NCBI GenBank assembly: GCA_030583705.1
Contig: CP129471.1
Span: 424,506-488,505 of the forward strand
From: Patescibacteria group bacterium
Lineage (GTDB): Bacteria; Patescibacteriota; Patescibacteriia; Patescibacteriales; Patescibacteriaceae
Direction of reading: 5' to 3'
Length of the DNA stretch: 64,000 bases
Shown here: positions 1-9,204 of the stretch, piece after piece
How positions within the stretch are numbered: the stretch's first letter is position 1
Layout: every line of letters begins with the position of its first letter
Translations under genes and position numbers: made by a program
The notes under the pieces: generated by a model
Told to the model about the DNA's origin: nothing
Database searches by the model: none
The model's input: the letters and a program-made list of their open reading frames with translations, nothing else

Positions 1-2
1 AA

Positions 3-1193
3 GACTTTGCTAACCCTGCTTCAGTGCATAGTCTTGGACAAAAAGCTTTAAAAGCTTTGGATGATTCAAGATTTATGATCGGGAAAATATTAGAGATAGA
101 CAAACCTTCTGATCTTATCTTTACCTCAGGAGCCACTGAAGCTAATAATCTTTTAATTAAGGGGGTTGTGCTTGAGAATTTAACAAAATTAGAAAAGTCA
201 AATAGGAAGTTAAATCGTAAAAAAGGGGAGTATAAAAAGGTTCATATTATTACCACGGCCATTGAACATGATTCTGTTATTGAGCCTTGTCGGACTTTGG
301 CTTTGGATGACAGGGTTGAGGTAACTTATTTACCAACAGATAAGAAGGGGATTGTCTCGGTTAACTCTTTAATTAAAGCTTTAAAACCTAACACAATCTT
401 AGTATCCATTGGTTATGTTAACAGCGAGATCGGAGTTATCCAGCCAATTAATAAACTTGGGCGAGCCTTAAAAAAATATAATAAGCATGTTTACAAAACC
501 TGGCTTAACGCTTCAACGCGCAAAAGAGGAGATAAACCACAACCCATTATCTTTCATACCGACGCCACCCAAGCACCTAATTACTTAAACTGTTCAGTTA
601 AGAGCCTCTTAGTAGACGCTATGAGTTTATCTGCTCATAAACTATATGGACCAAAAGGTGTGGGAGCTCTTTATTTTAATCATAATTTTTCTTTATCGCC
701 CCTTTTAAACGGTGGTCACCAAGAAAAGAATCTTCGTTCCGGTACGGTTAATGTACCAGGAGCTATTGGCTTAGCCACTGCCTTATCTTTAGCTGATAAA
801 AAAAGATCTTTTGAAGTTAAAAGATTAAAGGTTTTACGTATCTTTTTCCTTAGGGAGTTGCATAAAAACTCAGTTGGTTATAAGCTAAATACGCCACTTA
901 AAGAGAGTGTACCAGGGCATATAAATCTAAGTTTTAAGAAAATAGCTCTATCGGGTGAGGCTTTGTTAGTAGCTTTAGACGAAAAAGGTATAGCTGTTTC
1001 CACTGGCTCAGCCTGTGCTGCTGGCTCAGTATCTGTCTCCAGGGTTTTAAAAGCTTTGGGGTTATCTGATAAAGAAGCTGGTCGCTCTATTAGATTAACT
1101 ATGGGACGGCTAACTGGCAAAAAAGAAATAATTAAAATAGTGGCTGTTTTAAAAAGATTACAAAGACTAAAAAGCAACCATAGTACAAAATAA
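3..1193 (+). CDS. Cysteine desulfurase, NifS/IscS family (5' end outside window)
   Basis: PLP-dependent enzyme that removes sulfur from cysteine and hands it on as a persulfide for Fe-S cluster assembly or tRNA thiolation. The frame is open to the left edge: the codons before the GTG at 24 read DFANPAS and run into VHSLGQKA, the usual N-terminal NPSSxHxxG block, so the true start is upstream of the window. Counting from that GTG, I see the PLP-stacking His82 (AIEH), HTDATQ at 178-183, the PLP lysine K206 in SLSAHKLYGPKG and the catalytic Cys331 in STGSACAAGS. A basic stretch at about 150-173 looks like a small insertion. Whether it is IscS-, NifS- or SufS-like cannot be settled here. Confidence 0.93.
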   Translation, partial: DFANPASVHSLGQKALKALDDSRFMIGKILEIDKPSDLIFTSGATEANNLLIKGVVLENLTKLEKSNRKLNRKKGEYKKVHIITTAIEHDSVIEPCRTLALDDRVEVTYLPTDKKGIVSVNSLIKALKPNTILVSIGYVNSEIGVIQPINKLGRALKKYNKHVYKTWLNASTRKRGDKPQPIIFHTDATQAPNYLNCSVKSLLVDAMSLSAHKLYGPKGVGALYFNHNFSLSPLLNGGHQEKNLRSGTVNVPGAIGLATALSLADKKRSFEVKRLKVLRIFFLRELHKNSVGYKLNTPLKESVPGHINLSFKKIALSGEALLVALDEKGIAVSTGSACAAGSVSVSRVLKALGLSDKEAGRSIRLTMGRLTGKKEIIKIVAVLKRLQRLKSNHSTK

Positions 1194-1207
1194 TTGTAAT
1201 TATATAT

Positions 1208-1624
1208 ATGAAGATAAAACTAATTAAAATTCTCGGACAATTCCATATTAAAGCGGCAAACTTTAGAAGCTCAGCTAAAGACATGTGGACTGAAAGAATT
1301 GCCTTATGGCCCACTCTAATTTCCGGTCTTTTTGTTTTACTAGCTTGGCTTGGTGCTTTTTTAATAGTTAGGACAGTTGGAGACAACTTAGCTATTCTTC
1401 ACTACAACGTTATCTTTGGTGTTGACTTAATAGGTGATATAAGAAGAGTTCTTTTTATGCCAGCCTTTGGCTCTTTGGTTTTTTGTCTTAATCTTTTTCT
1501 GGCTATCGCTTTATTTGGTAAGAAAGATAAGTTAGCGGCTAACCTTCTAATGTACGGCTCTTTAGCTGTTAATGTTTTAACTTTCATGGGTCTTTATTTT
1601 CTATATATGATTAATTTAAGTTAA
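1208..1624 (+). CDS. Small membrane protein of unknown function, three predicted TM segments
   Basis: 138 residues. Hydrophobic segments lie at about 36-56, 77-101 and 112-136, and a basic-amphipathic N-terminus faces the first one. Between the first two there is a conserved-looking LHYNVIFGVDLIG stretch; I have the impression this motif recurs in CPR membrane proteins but cannot confirm it. It starts 14 bp after the cysteine desulfurase and ends 6 bp before mraY, so it is probably co-transcribed with the envelope genes. No catalytic motif is visible and I assign no function. Confidence 0.8.
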   Translation: MKIKLIKILGQFHIKAANFRSSAKDMWTERIALWPTLISGLFVLLAWLGAFLIVRTVGDNLAILHYNVIFGVDLIGDIRRVLFMPAFGSLVFCLNLFLAIALFGKKDKLAANLLMYGSLAVNVLTFMGLYFLYMINLS

Positions 1625-1630
1625 AATTTT

Positions 1631-2680
1631 ATGGAAAGTCTGATTATTAAAATACTTTTTCTCTCAAGCTTGGCTTTTATTTTTGCCATGGCTTGGACTC
1701 CTTTGTTAACTAATTTTTTATATAAATACAAGCTAGGTAAAACCATTCGTAATTCCGGTGCCACACCGATCTTTTCCAAACTTCATGCCGCTAAAAGCGG
1801 TACCCCAACCATGGGCGGTGTCTTAATCTGGGGTACTGTACTAGCTTTTGCGGTTTTCTTTTATATCTTTGGTTATAAGCTAAACTGGCCATGGGTTAAC
1901 CAATTTAATTTTCTTTCTAGAGCCGAAACCTGGTTACCTTTGGGAGTCTTAATTTCCTCAGCTGTAGTTGGCTTACTGGATGATTGGCTTGATGTACGGG
2001 GTAAGGGAGCTAAGGGCGGCGGAGGTATTACAGTTGGGAAAAGACTTATGCTCTATACGGCCATTGCCTTAGTGGGGGCGGCTTGGTTTTATTTTAAGCT
2101 AGAAAGAGACACTTTTCATATACCTTTTCATGGAGATTTTCATTTAGGCATTTGGTATATCTTAGCCTTTGTTTTTGTTATTGTTGGTACGGCTTTTTCG
2201 GTTAATCAGACAGATGGTCTTGATGGTCTAGCCGGGGGTGTGCTTTTGATCAGCTTTGCTTCTTACGCGGTTATTTCTTTTATTAATGGCGCGTATAACC
2301 TAGCTACCCTTTGTGCTATTATCGTGGGAGCACTTTTAGCTTTCTTGTGGTTTAATATCACTCCAGCCAGATTCTATATGGGGGACACGGGTTCCATGGG
2401 TCTGGGTATTACGCTTGGGGTCATAGCCATGTTAACCAATACAGCCCTAATCTTAGCAGTTATAGGGTCAATTTTTGTCTTAGAAGCTGTTACTACCATA
2501 ATTCAAGTGGTCTCCAAAAGGACCAGAGGTAAAAAAGTCTTCTTGTCAGCTCCAATTCATCATCATTTTGAAGCTAAAGGCTGGTCTGAGGCTAAGATAG
2601 TTATGCGTTTTTGGGTAATTGCCGGTGTATCTGCAGCCGTTGGTCTGGTTATTTTCTTATTGGATAAGATGCATGTATAA
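1631..2680 (+). CDS. mraY: Phospho-N-acetylmuramoyl-pentapeptide transferase
   Basis: Integral membrane enzyme that transfers phospho-MurNAc-pentapeptide from UDP to undecaprenyl phosphate, giving lipid I in peptidoglycan synthesis. 349 residues, close to the family norm of about 360. Family motifs in order: GTPTMGGVLIWG near 57-68, the Asp-rich LLDDWLD near 115-121, NQTDGLDGLAGG near 192-203, FYMGDTGSMGLG near 248-259 and the cytoplasmic APIHHHFEAKGW near 307-318. It is followed by 212 bp of non-coding DNA and then ftsW; murD, often found between them, is not there. Confidence 0.97.
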   Translation: MESLIIKILFLSSLAFIFAMAWTPLLTNFLYKYKLGKTIRNSGATPIFSKLHAAKSGTPTMGGVLIWGTVLAFAVFFYIFGYKLNWPWVNQFNFLSRAETWLPLGVLISSAVVGLLDDWLDVRGKGAKGGGGITVGKRLMLYTAIALVGAAWFYFKLERDTFHIPFHGDFHLGIWYILAFVFVIVGTAFSVNQTDGLDGLAGGVLLISFASYAVISFINGAYNLATLCAIIVGALLAFLWFNITPARFYMGDTGSMGLGITLGVIAMLTNTALILAVIGSIFVLEAVTTIIQVVSKRTRGKKVFLSAPIHHHFEAKGWSEAKIVMRFWVIAGVSAAVGLVIFLLDKMHV

Positions 2681-2731
2681 TGTCTATATAAAGATACAGC
2701 TAAAAATGTTTTTAAAGATAAAGAAATATGG

Positions 2732-2737
2732 TATACT
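2732..2737 (+). promoter_or_regulatory. Possible extended -10 promoter element upstream of ftsW
   Basis: TATACT preceded by TGg (2729-2731) forms an extended -10 in the mraY-ftsW gap, about 155 bp before ftsW. No good -35 is visible at the expected place, so the call rests on the -10 alone. The same gap contains a 12-bp palindrome CTAGATATCTAG at 2848-2859. Confidence 0.35.
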
Positions 2738-2892
2738 TAAAGTAGGCCATATTTTTATTTAAATTATTGAATTAATGGTAAGTTAATAACAAGAATAGTA
2801 AGACAAGATCAATATATAAATAAAATAAAAAAGACTAATTATATAATCTAGATATCTAGCTTAGAGCCTTAATAACAATATTAATAATCCCA

Positions 2893-4113
2893 ATGCTTAA
2901 AAAGCTTTTAAGAATCACCCAAAAATTCCTTTGGCCCGCCAAGCATCAGGCGGACAGGGGATTGGTTGTTACTACTATTATTTTAGTGGTTTTTGGTTTG
3001 ATTATGTTAGCTAGCGCCTCGGTGATTGCCGGTTTTCAAGCACATGGTGATGGTTATTATTATTTTAAGAATCAATTACCTTGGGCCATTATCGGTTTAC
3101 TTCTTTTTTTCGCTTTACTTAACCTTGATTATCATAAGCTGGAAAAATGGGCTCTTTTCTTAATGCTTCCAACCTTTGTTTTACTGCTACTGGTTTTTGT
3201 ACCCGGTATTGGTAAAGAAGTTAATGGTTCCAAAGCTTGGATCTCAATTTTTGGCTATTCTCTGCAACCGGCTGAATTCGCCAAGATTACTTTTTTAATT
3301 TATCTGGCTGCTTTGTTTAAAAATGCCGAAGTTGCTGCTAAAAAGTTTTGGTCTTTTTTTACCATCTTTGCGGCAGTTGCCCTTCTGATTCTTTTACAAC
3401 CAGATCCAGGTACTTTAATAATTCTAACAGCCACTTCTTTTGTCGTTTATTTAATAGGTGGTGGTCGCTTAAAATATTTTCTTGGAGCTTTGGGTATAGC
3501 TTTGCTAGGCTTGGTTATGTTGATCACCTTACCTATGCTGTTTAATAAGAATGAAAGTGGTCCAGCTAAGGGTGCTTATCGGATAGAAAGAATTCGCTGT
3601 TTTATGGATCATGGATATGCTCCGGAAGGAGCTTGTTATCAGGTTAACCAATCGGTAATTGCCGTAGGCTCTGGTGGCATTTTGGGTCGAGGACTAGGGG
3701 AGAGTAGACAAAAATTTCTTTATATTCCGGAAGTGCAAAATGACTTTATTTTTGCTATTATTGCCGAAGAAGTGGGCTTTGTTTTTAGCCTAATATTACT
3801 AATTCTTTTTGCTTGGCTTTTTTATCGTGGCTATAAAATTGCCCAAAATGCTTCAGATAATTTTGGTAAAACCTTGGCTTTTGGTATTGTTTTCTGGCTA
3901 GCCTTCCAAACCATAGTTAATATTGGCGGTATTATGCGAATTTTACCCTTAACTGGTGTACCGCTGCCTTTAATCAGTGCCGGTGGTTCAGCTTTGGTTG
4001 CTTCCTTGGTTGCTTTGGGTATTTTGGCCAGTATAAGCAGGTTTGGAAAAAATAGCACTAATGGAAGAGCTAATAGCTTTATTATGAATCACAAGAATAA
4101 AACAGATAGATAA
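2893..4113 (+). CDS. ftsW: Lipid II polymerase / cell-division protein, FtsW/RodA/SpoVE family
   Basis: SEDS-family glycosyltransferase that polymerises lipid II into glycan strands at the septum or side wall. 406 residues with about ten TM segments. The family signature is near the C-terminus: LPLTGVPLPLISAGGSALVA at about 353-372. Also typical are the LQPDPGTLIIL segment near 169-179 and GRGLGESRQKFLYIPEVQNDF near 262-282. The neighbouring mraY and the division context favour FtsW over RodA, but sequence alone does not fully separate them. The coding region ends 1 bp before the downstream lipoprotein gene, so the two are translated from one message. Confidence 0.92.
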   Translation: MLKKLLRITQKFLWPAKHQADRGLVVTTIILVVFGLIMLASASVIAGFQAHGDGYYYFKNQLPWAIIGLLLFFALLNLDYHKLEKWALFLMLPTFVLLLLVFVPGIGKEVNGSKAWISIFGYSLQPAEFAKITFLIYLAALFKNAEVAAKKFWSFFTIFAAVALLILLQPDPGTLIILTATSFVVYLIGGGRLKYFLGALGIALLGLVMLITLPMLFNKNESGPAKGAYRIERIRCFMDHGYAPEGACYQVNQSVIAVGSGGILGRGLGESRQKFLYIPEVQNDFIFAIIAEEVGFVFSLILLILFAWLFYRGYKIAQNASDNFGKTLAFGIVFWLAFQTIVNIGGIMRILPLTGVPLPLISAGGSALVASLVALGILASISRFGKNSTNGRANSFIMNHKNKTDR

Positions 4114-4114
4114 T

Positions 4115-4504
4115 ATGAAAAAAAACTTTTTTAAAATTACCACCTTGCTTTTTTTAAGTCTTTTTCTACTCGGTTGCTCAGCTAAACCAGAGCAACAATC
4201 CGAGGTTAGCTATACCATACCTCCCGGTTATTTCTATTTTTACTCTCCAACTTGTGAAGCTTGTGTTAGAGTAGCGTCCTATATGCAAACCAATCAGGTA
4301 AAGCAAGATTTCTTCTTTGTTGAAAAAAACGTTGACAATAGTCCTGAATCAGTTAATCTGTTAATGTTAATGGTTGGTAGTTGTCGTTTACCCACTTCCC
4401 GTATTTCAGTACCCTTTTTCTGGGATGGACAAAGTTGCCATGTTGGCGAACATGAAGTAATAGACAGAATTGAACAAGAGCTTTTAAAAAGAAGGTCTCA
4501 ATAA
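4115..4504 (+). CDS. Thioredoxin-fold lipoprotein (putative)
   Basis: 129 residues beginning with a lipoprotein signal peptide ending in LFLLGC (lipobox Cys21), so the mature protein should sit outside on the membrane. A short linker is followed by FYFYSPTCEACVRVASYM, a beta strand leading into a CxxC motif (CEAC) of thioredoxin or glutaredoxin type. A later VPFFWDGQSC could supply the cis-Pro loop. At about 105 residues the mature part is at the lower size limit of the fold. Extracytoplasmic disulfide exchange is an inference from the CxxC. It is tightly coupled to ftsW. Confidence 0.7.
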   Translation: MKKNFFKITTLLFLSLFLLGCSAKPEQQSEVSYTIPPGYFYFYSPTCEACVRVASYMQTNQVKQDFFFVEKNVDNSPESVNLLMLMVGSCRLPTSRISVPFFWDGQSCHVGEHEVIDRIEQELLKRRSQ

Positions 4505-4527
4505 CCAAGTATTTATATATAACATTT

Positions 4528-6081
4528 ATGAACGATAAAACCTTACTTAATTTAAAACCATATAATTCCGGCAAACCTCGTCTGCGCTTGGCGCCTTCGC
4601 CAACCGGTTTTTTGCATTTGGGTAATTTCCGTACCGCTTTATTTGGTTATCTTTTAGCTAAAAAATGGGGTGGAGAATTTATCTTACGTCTTGAGGATAC
4701 AGACAGGGAAAGATTAGTTGAGGGCTCACTTGAAAGTCTCTTGGCTGTAATGTCTCGTTGCGGCCTGTCTTTTGACGAAAGTCCTAAACTGGGAGGACCG
4801 GTTGCTCCGTATGTACAAAGCGAAAGACTAGAACTATATAAACAAGTGGCAGATTATTTACTTTCTCAAGGTAAAGCGTATCGTTGTTTTTGTACATCCG
4901 AAGAACTTGAAGCCATGCGCCAAGAACAAGCCGCCAAGAAACTACCACCCCGCTATGATCGGCGCTACAGAGAAACCCCTGAAGAAGAGATTAAGACTAA
5001 GCTAGAGGCAGGAGAACCCTATGTTATTAGGCATAAAATGCCCTTAGAAGGCGAAGTGGTCGTTAAAGATGAGCTTAGAGGTGAAACAACTTTTAAAGCC
5101 TCAGAACTGGATGATTATGTGCTTTTAAAGTCAGATGGTTGGCCAACTTATCATTTAGCTTCCGTAGTTGATGATTACTTAATGGGCATTACTCATGTCA
5201 CTAGAGGAGTTGAATGGTTACCTTCTTTACCAAAGAATGTTTCATTATATCGTGATCTTGGTTGGCCAGAGCCTATCTTTATTCACCTACCGTTAATTTT
5301 AAATAAAGAAGGAGGAAAGTTAAGTAAAAGACAAGGTGATGTTTTTGTGGAAGACTTTCTAAATAAAGGTTATTTACCCGAGGCTTTAATTAATTACACC
5401 GCACTTTTAGGTTGGCACCCGAAAGAGAAAAGAGAAGAAGGAAAAGGTAAAGGTGATGATGAAATTTTTAGCTTAAAAGAGCTTGAAGAACTTTTTGATC
5501 TAAATGGCTTAGGTGTTAGTCCAGCTGTTTTTGATCTTGAGAAACTAGATTATTATAACGGATATTATCTAAGACAGATTGACTTAAACGACCTTCTTAA
5601 AAGAGCCGAGCCTTTTATGGAAAAACTTTTAAATGAAGATATTGCTAATCGTACTAAAATAGCCGAACATAAAAGGAGAGATGAGTTTATTAAAAAAGCC
5701 CTAGAGCTTGAAAGGTCTAGACTAGTAAGATTAGATGAAATACCCGAGATCCTTACTTATCTTTTTTTGGACGAAATTGTTTACGAAACAGAGCTTTTAA
5801 ACTGGAAAAATATAGAAAAAGCAGAGCTTAAAAATAATTTAACTTTAGTTAAAAACCTTTTATCTGGTATTGATAAGCAAACATGGGATTTAGATAATTT
5901 AAACAAAGCGGTAATTGAAAAACTAAAAGAAGACAGCTTGCCTTTAGGTCCATATCTTTGGCCCCTAAGAGTTTCCTTATCCGGTAAAAAGGCCAGTCCA
6001 GGCCCCTTGGAAATAGCTTTTGTTTTGGGTAAAGACGAAACTTTAGATAGACTAGAAAAAGCTCTTGCAAGACTTTCTTAA
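4528..6081 (+). CDS. gltX: Glutamyl-tRNA synthetase
   Basis: Class I synthetase that charges tRNA-Glu. 517 residues. The HIGH-type motif is HLGN at about 30-33 in APSPTGFLHLGNFRTALF, and the KMSKS-type loop is KLSKR at about 264-268. LRLEDTDRER and the YHLASVVDDYLMGITHVTRG active-site region also match bacterial GluRS. The C-terminal anticodon-binding half is helical and ends at KALARLS. It cannot be told from sequence whether it also charges tRNA-Gln, which would need GatCAB; no gatCAB genes are in the window. Confidence 0.97.
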   Translation: MNDKTLLNLKPYNSGKPRLRLAPSPTGFLHLGNFRTALFGYLLAKKWGGEFILRLEDTDRERLVEGSLESLLAVMSRCGLSFDESPKLGGPVAPYVQSERLELYKQVADYLLSQGKAYRCFCTSEELEAMRQEQAAKKLPPRYDRRYRETPEEEIKTKLEAGEPYVIRHKMPLEGEVVVKDELRGETTFKASELDDYVLLKSDGWPTYHLASVVDDYLMGITHVTRGVEWLPSLPKNVSLYRDLGWPEPIFIHLPLILNKEGGKLSKRQGDVFVEDFLNKGYLPEALINYTALLGWHPKEKREEGKGKGDDEIFSLKELEELFDLNGLGVSPAVFDLEKLDYYNGYYLRQIDLNDLLKRAEPFMEKLLNEDIANRTKIAEHKRRDEFIKKALELERSRLVRLDEIPEILTYLFLDEIVYETELLNWKNIEKAELKNNLTLVKNLLSGIDKQTWDLDNLNKAVIEKLKEDSLPLGPYLWPLRVSLSGKKASPGPLEIAFVLGKDETLDRLEKALARLS

Positions 6082-6093
6082 ATATGCTATAAT
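6065..6093 (+). promoter_or_regulatory. Sigma70-type promoter for the M23 peptidase gene
   Basis: TTGCAA (6065-6070), 17-bp spacer, TATAAT (6088-6093), with an extended -10 TGc at 6085-6087. The -35 lies inside the last codons of gltX. The predicted transcript start near 6100 leaves a leader of about 85 nt before the gene at 6186. Confidence 0.75.
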
Positions 6094-6185
6094 TGAATAT
6101 ATAGATTAAAGTTAGTTTAAGATTTATTGATTCTTACAAAATAACCTAAAATAAGCCAAAATTTAAAATAAACAATAAAATCCCC

Positions 6186-7445
6186 ATGCCCTCTAGTCTT
6201 AAAAAAAATCTTACTTTAACTAGAAAAACCAGCCTTTTTGCTTTGGCCCTGGTGTTTTTTGTTAGCGCTTGTCATTACGGAGCTGGGATTACCAAGGCGG
6301 ATGAATCATTAGAGCGAGAAATAGAGAGAATTAATATGGACATTAGGGCTGGTAAAAACCGCCTTAATTCCCTTACCACCGAACAGGCCGCCTACCAAGC
6401 AAAACTTAAAGAAATCCAACAAAATAAAAACGATTTAGCTGGTCAACTTAGTTTAATTTCCACTCGTCTTGATCAAGCTAAATTGGAAATGGAAAAAACC
6501 AAGATTAACATTGATACTACTAACTTGGAAATACAAAAAGTTAATTTGGAAATTACCGAACAAGATCTTAAAATTAATAACAGCCGAGATAAATTAGCCG
6601 CAGCCCTAAAGATTTTAAGCCAAGAAGGACAAAAAACCCAACTAGAAATTCTTTTATTAAACAACTACCTAACCGAGTACATGAATCAGGTAAAATACCT
6701 GGAAAATATTAATGACAAAATAACAGATAATTTAAACAACCTTCGTTTTTCTAAAGAGCAACTTGAAAGCAGCCAAAAAGAACTTAACGCTAAAAAAGAA
6801 GAGTTAAAGAAGCTACAAGTTCAACTCCAAGAAAGGCAAGTTCTTTTAGCAGCCGAATCTGACACCAAAAATTATTTACTTGATCAAACAAAATCATCAG
6901 AAGCCGAATATCAGACTTTAGTAGCCCAAGCTAAAAGAGAGCAACAAGCAGCTGCTGCTGACATTGCCAACTTAGAGCGAACCATGCGACAAAAAATAGA
7001 GTCAAGACAAAAAACCAGTGAAACTCCTTTAACTCACAGTGGTTTTATTTGGCCAGTACCAAGTCGTGTTATTACCGCCTACTTTAGAGATTCAACCTAT
7101 CCTTTTCGTAATATCATGGAGCACTCGGCTATTGATATAAGGGCAGCCCAAGGTACGCCCGTTAAAGCGGCTGGTGAAGGCTACATAGCCAGAGCCCGCG
7201 ATGCTGGTATGGGCTATAGTTATATCATGATTCTTCACGCCGATGGCCTAGCTACTGTTTACGGACATATTTCTCGTATTCAAGTTAAGGAAGATCAATA
7301 TGTATCCCAAGGACAGGTAATTGGTTTATCTGGAGGTATGCCTGGTACACCGGGTGCCGGACCAATGACTACCGGACCACACTTGCACTTTGAAGTTCGT
7401 AAAAGCGGTATTCCAGTTGACCCATTGCAATATCTTTCAAGATAA
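6186..7445 (+). CDS. Murein hydrolase activator / M23 (LytM) peptidase with coiled coil
   Basis: 419 residues, EnvC-like. The N-terminal export signal ends in FFVSAC, which fits a lipobox (Cys29), so it may be lipid-anchored. Residues about 38-280 are a long coiled coil rich in Lys, Glu, Gln and Leu. The C-terminal LytM domain starts near 290: HSAIDIRAAQGTPV gives the HxxxD zinc ligands, and GPHLHFEVRKSG near 398-409 gives the HxH motif, so the zinc site looks complete and the domain could be an active endopeptidase. It has its own promoter upstream and precedes an antiporter gene by 6 bp. Confidence 0.92.
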   Translation: MPSSLKKNLTLTRKTSLFALALVFFVSACHYGAGITKADESLEREIERINMDIRAGKNRLNSLTTEQAAYQAKLKEIQQNKNDLAGQLSLISTRLDQAKLEMEKTKINIDTTNLEIQKVNLEITEQDLKINNSRDKLAAALKILSQEGQKTQLEILLLNNYLTEYMNQVKYLENINDKITDNLNNLRFSKEQLESSQKELNAKKEELKKLQVQLQERQVLLAAESDTKNYLLDQTKSSEAEYQTLVAQAKREQQAAAADIANLERTMRQKIESRQKTSETPLTHSGFIWPVPSRVITAYFRDSTYPFRNIMEHSAIDIRAAQGTPVKAAGEGYIARARDAGMGYSYIMILHADGLATVYGHISRIQVKEDQYVSQGQVIGLSGGMPGTPGAGPMTTGPHLHFEVRKSGIPVDPLQYLSR

Positions 7446-7451
7446 ACAGCT

Positions 7452-9173
7452 ATGATAGAAGCTCATCTTTTTAGCGATTCGCTGTTTATCGAATTAAGTC
7501 TAGTTATCGGCATAGGCGTAATTATGGCGGTTATTATGCGCCTCTTGCGTCAGCCTTTAATTATTAGCCATATTATTACTGGTCTAATTGTCGGTCCTTT
7601 TATTTTAAACGTTATTACGGCTTTTGATATTTTTCATCTTTTTAGCCAAATAGGTATCGCTATTTTACTCTTTACCGTTGGCCTACATCTTAATCCACAA
7701 ATCATTAAGCAATTCGGTAAAATATCACTAGCTACCGGCCTTGGGCAAGTTCTTTTTACCGCCTTGGTCGGTTTTTTAATTTGTCTTTCTCTGGGCTTTT
7801 CACCCATAGCGGCAGTTTATGTTTCAATCGCCCTGGCGTTTTCCAGTACCATCATAATCCTTAAACTTATCTCAGATAAAGGAGAGATGGAATCTTTATA
7901 TGCCAAGATTTCAGTGGGTTTTCTTTTAGTACAAGACATCATTGCCCTAATCCTACTTTTCTCTATACCAATTATCGCCTCAGAAGGCTCTTCTTATACT
8001 GGTCTCGCGATAATGTTTGCCAAAGGTATTGGTTTGGCGATTTTAGCTTGGGTGGTAGCTAATCGGGTACTTAAGCCGCTTAATAAGTTCTTATCTGGCT
8101 CGCAAGAGTTACTTTTTCTTTTTTCTTTAAGCTGGGGTTTTATTGTAGCCGCCGTCTTTTTAATGTTCGGCTTTTCTTTGGAAACCGGTGCTCTAATCGC
8201 CGGTGTCTCCTTAGCTACACTACCATCGCGTGAAGAAATCTCTGCTCGTTTAATGCCTCTACGTGATTTTTTTATTGTAGTATTTTTCATTATGCTAGGC
8301 GCGCAAATGGTCTTAACCGGTCTTTGGCAAACCATTCCCATAGCCCTGATTCTATCGCTCTTTGTCTTAATCGGTAATCCAATAATCTTAATGATCATTA
8401 TGGGACGTTTTGGCTACAAAAAAAGCACCTCCTTTAAAACCGGTTTAACCGTAGCCCAAATTAGTGAGTTCTCTTTAATATTGGTGGCCCTTGGCTTAAC
8501 CTATGGTCATATTGACACCGCTATTATGTCAACAGTCACTCTAATTGCCTTAATAACCATCTTTTTCTCTACCTACATGATTATGTATTCAGATAATCTA
8601 TATAATTATCTAGAAAAATGGTTATCTATCTTTGAAAAAAAACAGACCAAGGAAAAAGAGCCGAAGAATAAGAAATACCCAATTGTCTTATTTGGTTGTA
8701 ATAGAATAGGTCATGACTTTGTAGAGAATTTCAGACACTCCAAAAAGAAGTTTATGATAGTAGACTATGATCCAGAGGCTATTGAAAGCTTTTCTTCGCT
8801 AAATATTGCTTGTGAATACGGTGACGCTGGAGACATTAACTTTCTTGAATCTTTAGAATTAAAAGCCATAGAACTAGCGGTTTCAACTATCCCGGTTTTG
8901 GCTACTAATAAGCTCCTAACCGAGGTAATAAGAAAAAAGAATAAAAAGGCAGTAATTATGATGGTGGCTCACAGTATCCAAGATGCCATTGAATTATATG
9001 ACAAGGGTGTGGATTACGTGGTTTTACCTCATTTTCTAGGTGGTAGACACGCAGCAGATATTGTTCTTAAACTAGGCAATAACCGAAGAAAATTCTCCTC
9101 TCTTAAGAATAAGCATTTAGATTATTTACAGAAAAAACTCTCCCTAGGACACGATCACCCGATGATTAGATAA
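7452..9173 (+). CDS. Cation:proton antiporter, CPA2/KefB type, with TrkA-N domain
   Basis: 573 residues. Residues about 1-385 form roughly 12 TM segments of the Na+/H+ exchanger fold, with family landmarks such as LLFTVGLHLNP, ALAFSSTIIILKLISDKGE and FKTGLTVAQISEFSLIL. A charged linker (about 393-410) leads to a Rossmann-type TrkA-N domain starting at YPIVLFGCNRIGHDF, where the nucleotide loop reads GCNRIG instead of the usual GxGRxG, and continuing through IVDYDPEAIE. Transport of K+ or Na+ in exchange for protons across the cytoplasmic membrane is the family role; the ion cannot be fixed from sequence. Confidence 0.9.
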   Translation: MIEAHLFSDSLFIELSLVIGIGVIMAVIMRLLRQPLIISHIITGLIVGPFILNVITAFDIFHLFSQIGIAILLFTVGLHLNPQIIKQFGKISLATGLGQVLFTALVGFLICLSLGFSPIAAVYVSIALAFSSTIIILKLISDKGEMESLYAKISVGFLLVQDIIALILLFSIPIIASEGSSYTGLAIMFAKGIGLAILAWVVANRVLKPLNKFLSGSQELLFLFSLSWGFIVAAVFLMFGFSLETGALIAGVSLATLPSREEISARLMPLRDFFIVVFFIMLGAQMVLTGLWQTIPIALILSLFVLIGNPIILMIIMGRFGYKKSTSFKTGLTVAQISEFSLILVALGLTYGHIDTAIMSTVTLIALITIFFSTYMIMYSDNLYNYLEKWLSIFEKKQTKEKEPKNKKYPIVLFGCNRIGHDFVENFRHSKKKFMIVDYDPEAIESFSSLNIACEYGDAGDINFLESLELKAIELAVSTIPVLATNKLLTEVIRKKNKKAVIMMVAHSIQDAIELYDKGVDYVVLPHFLGGRHAADIVLKLGNNRRKFSSLKNKHLDYLQKKLSLGHDHPMIR

Positions 9174-9204
9174 GTAACTAGCTTAAGATAATTAAATAAA
9201 AGCT

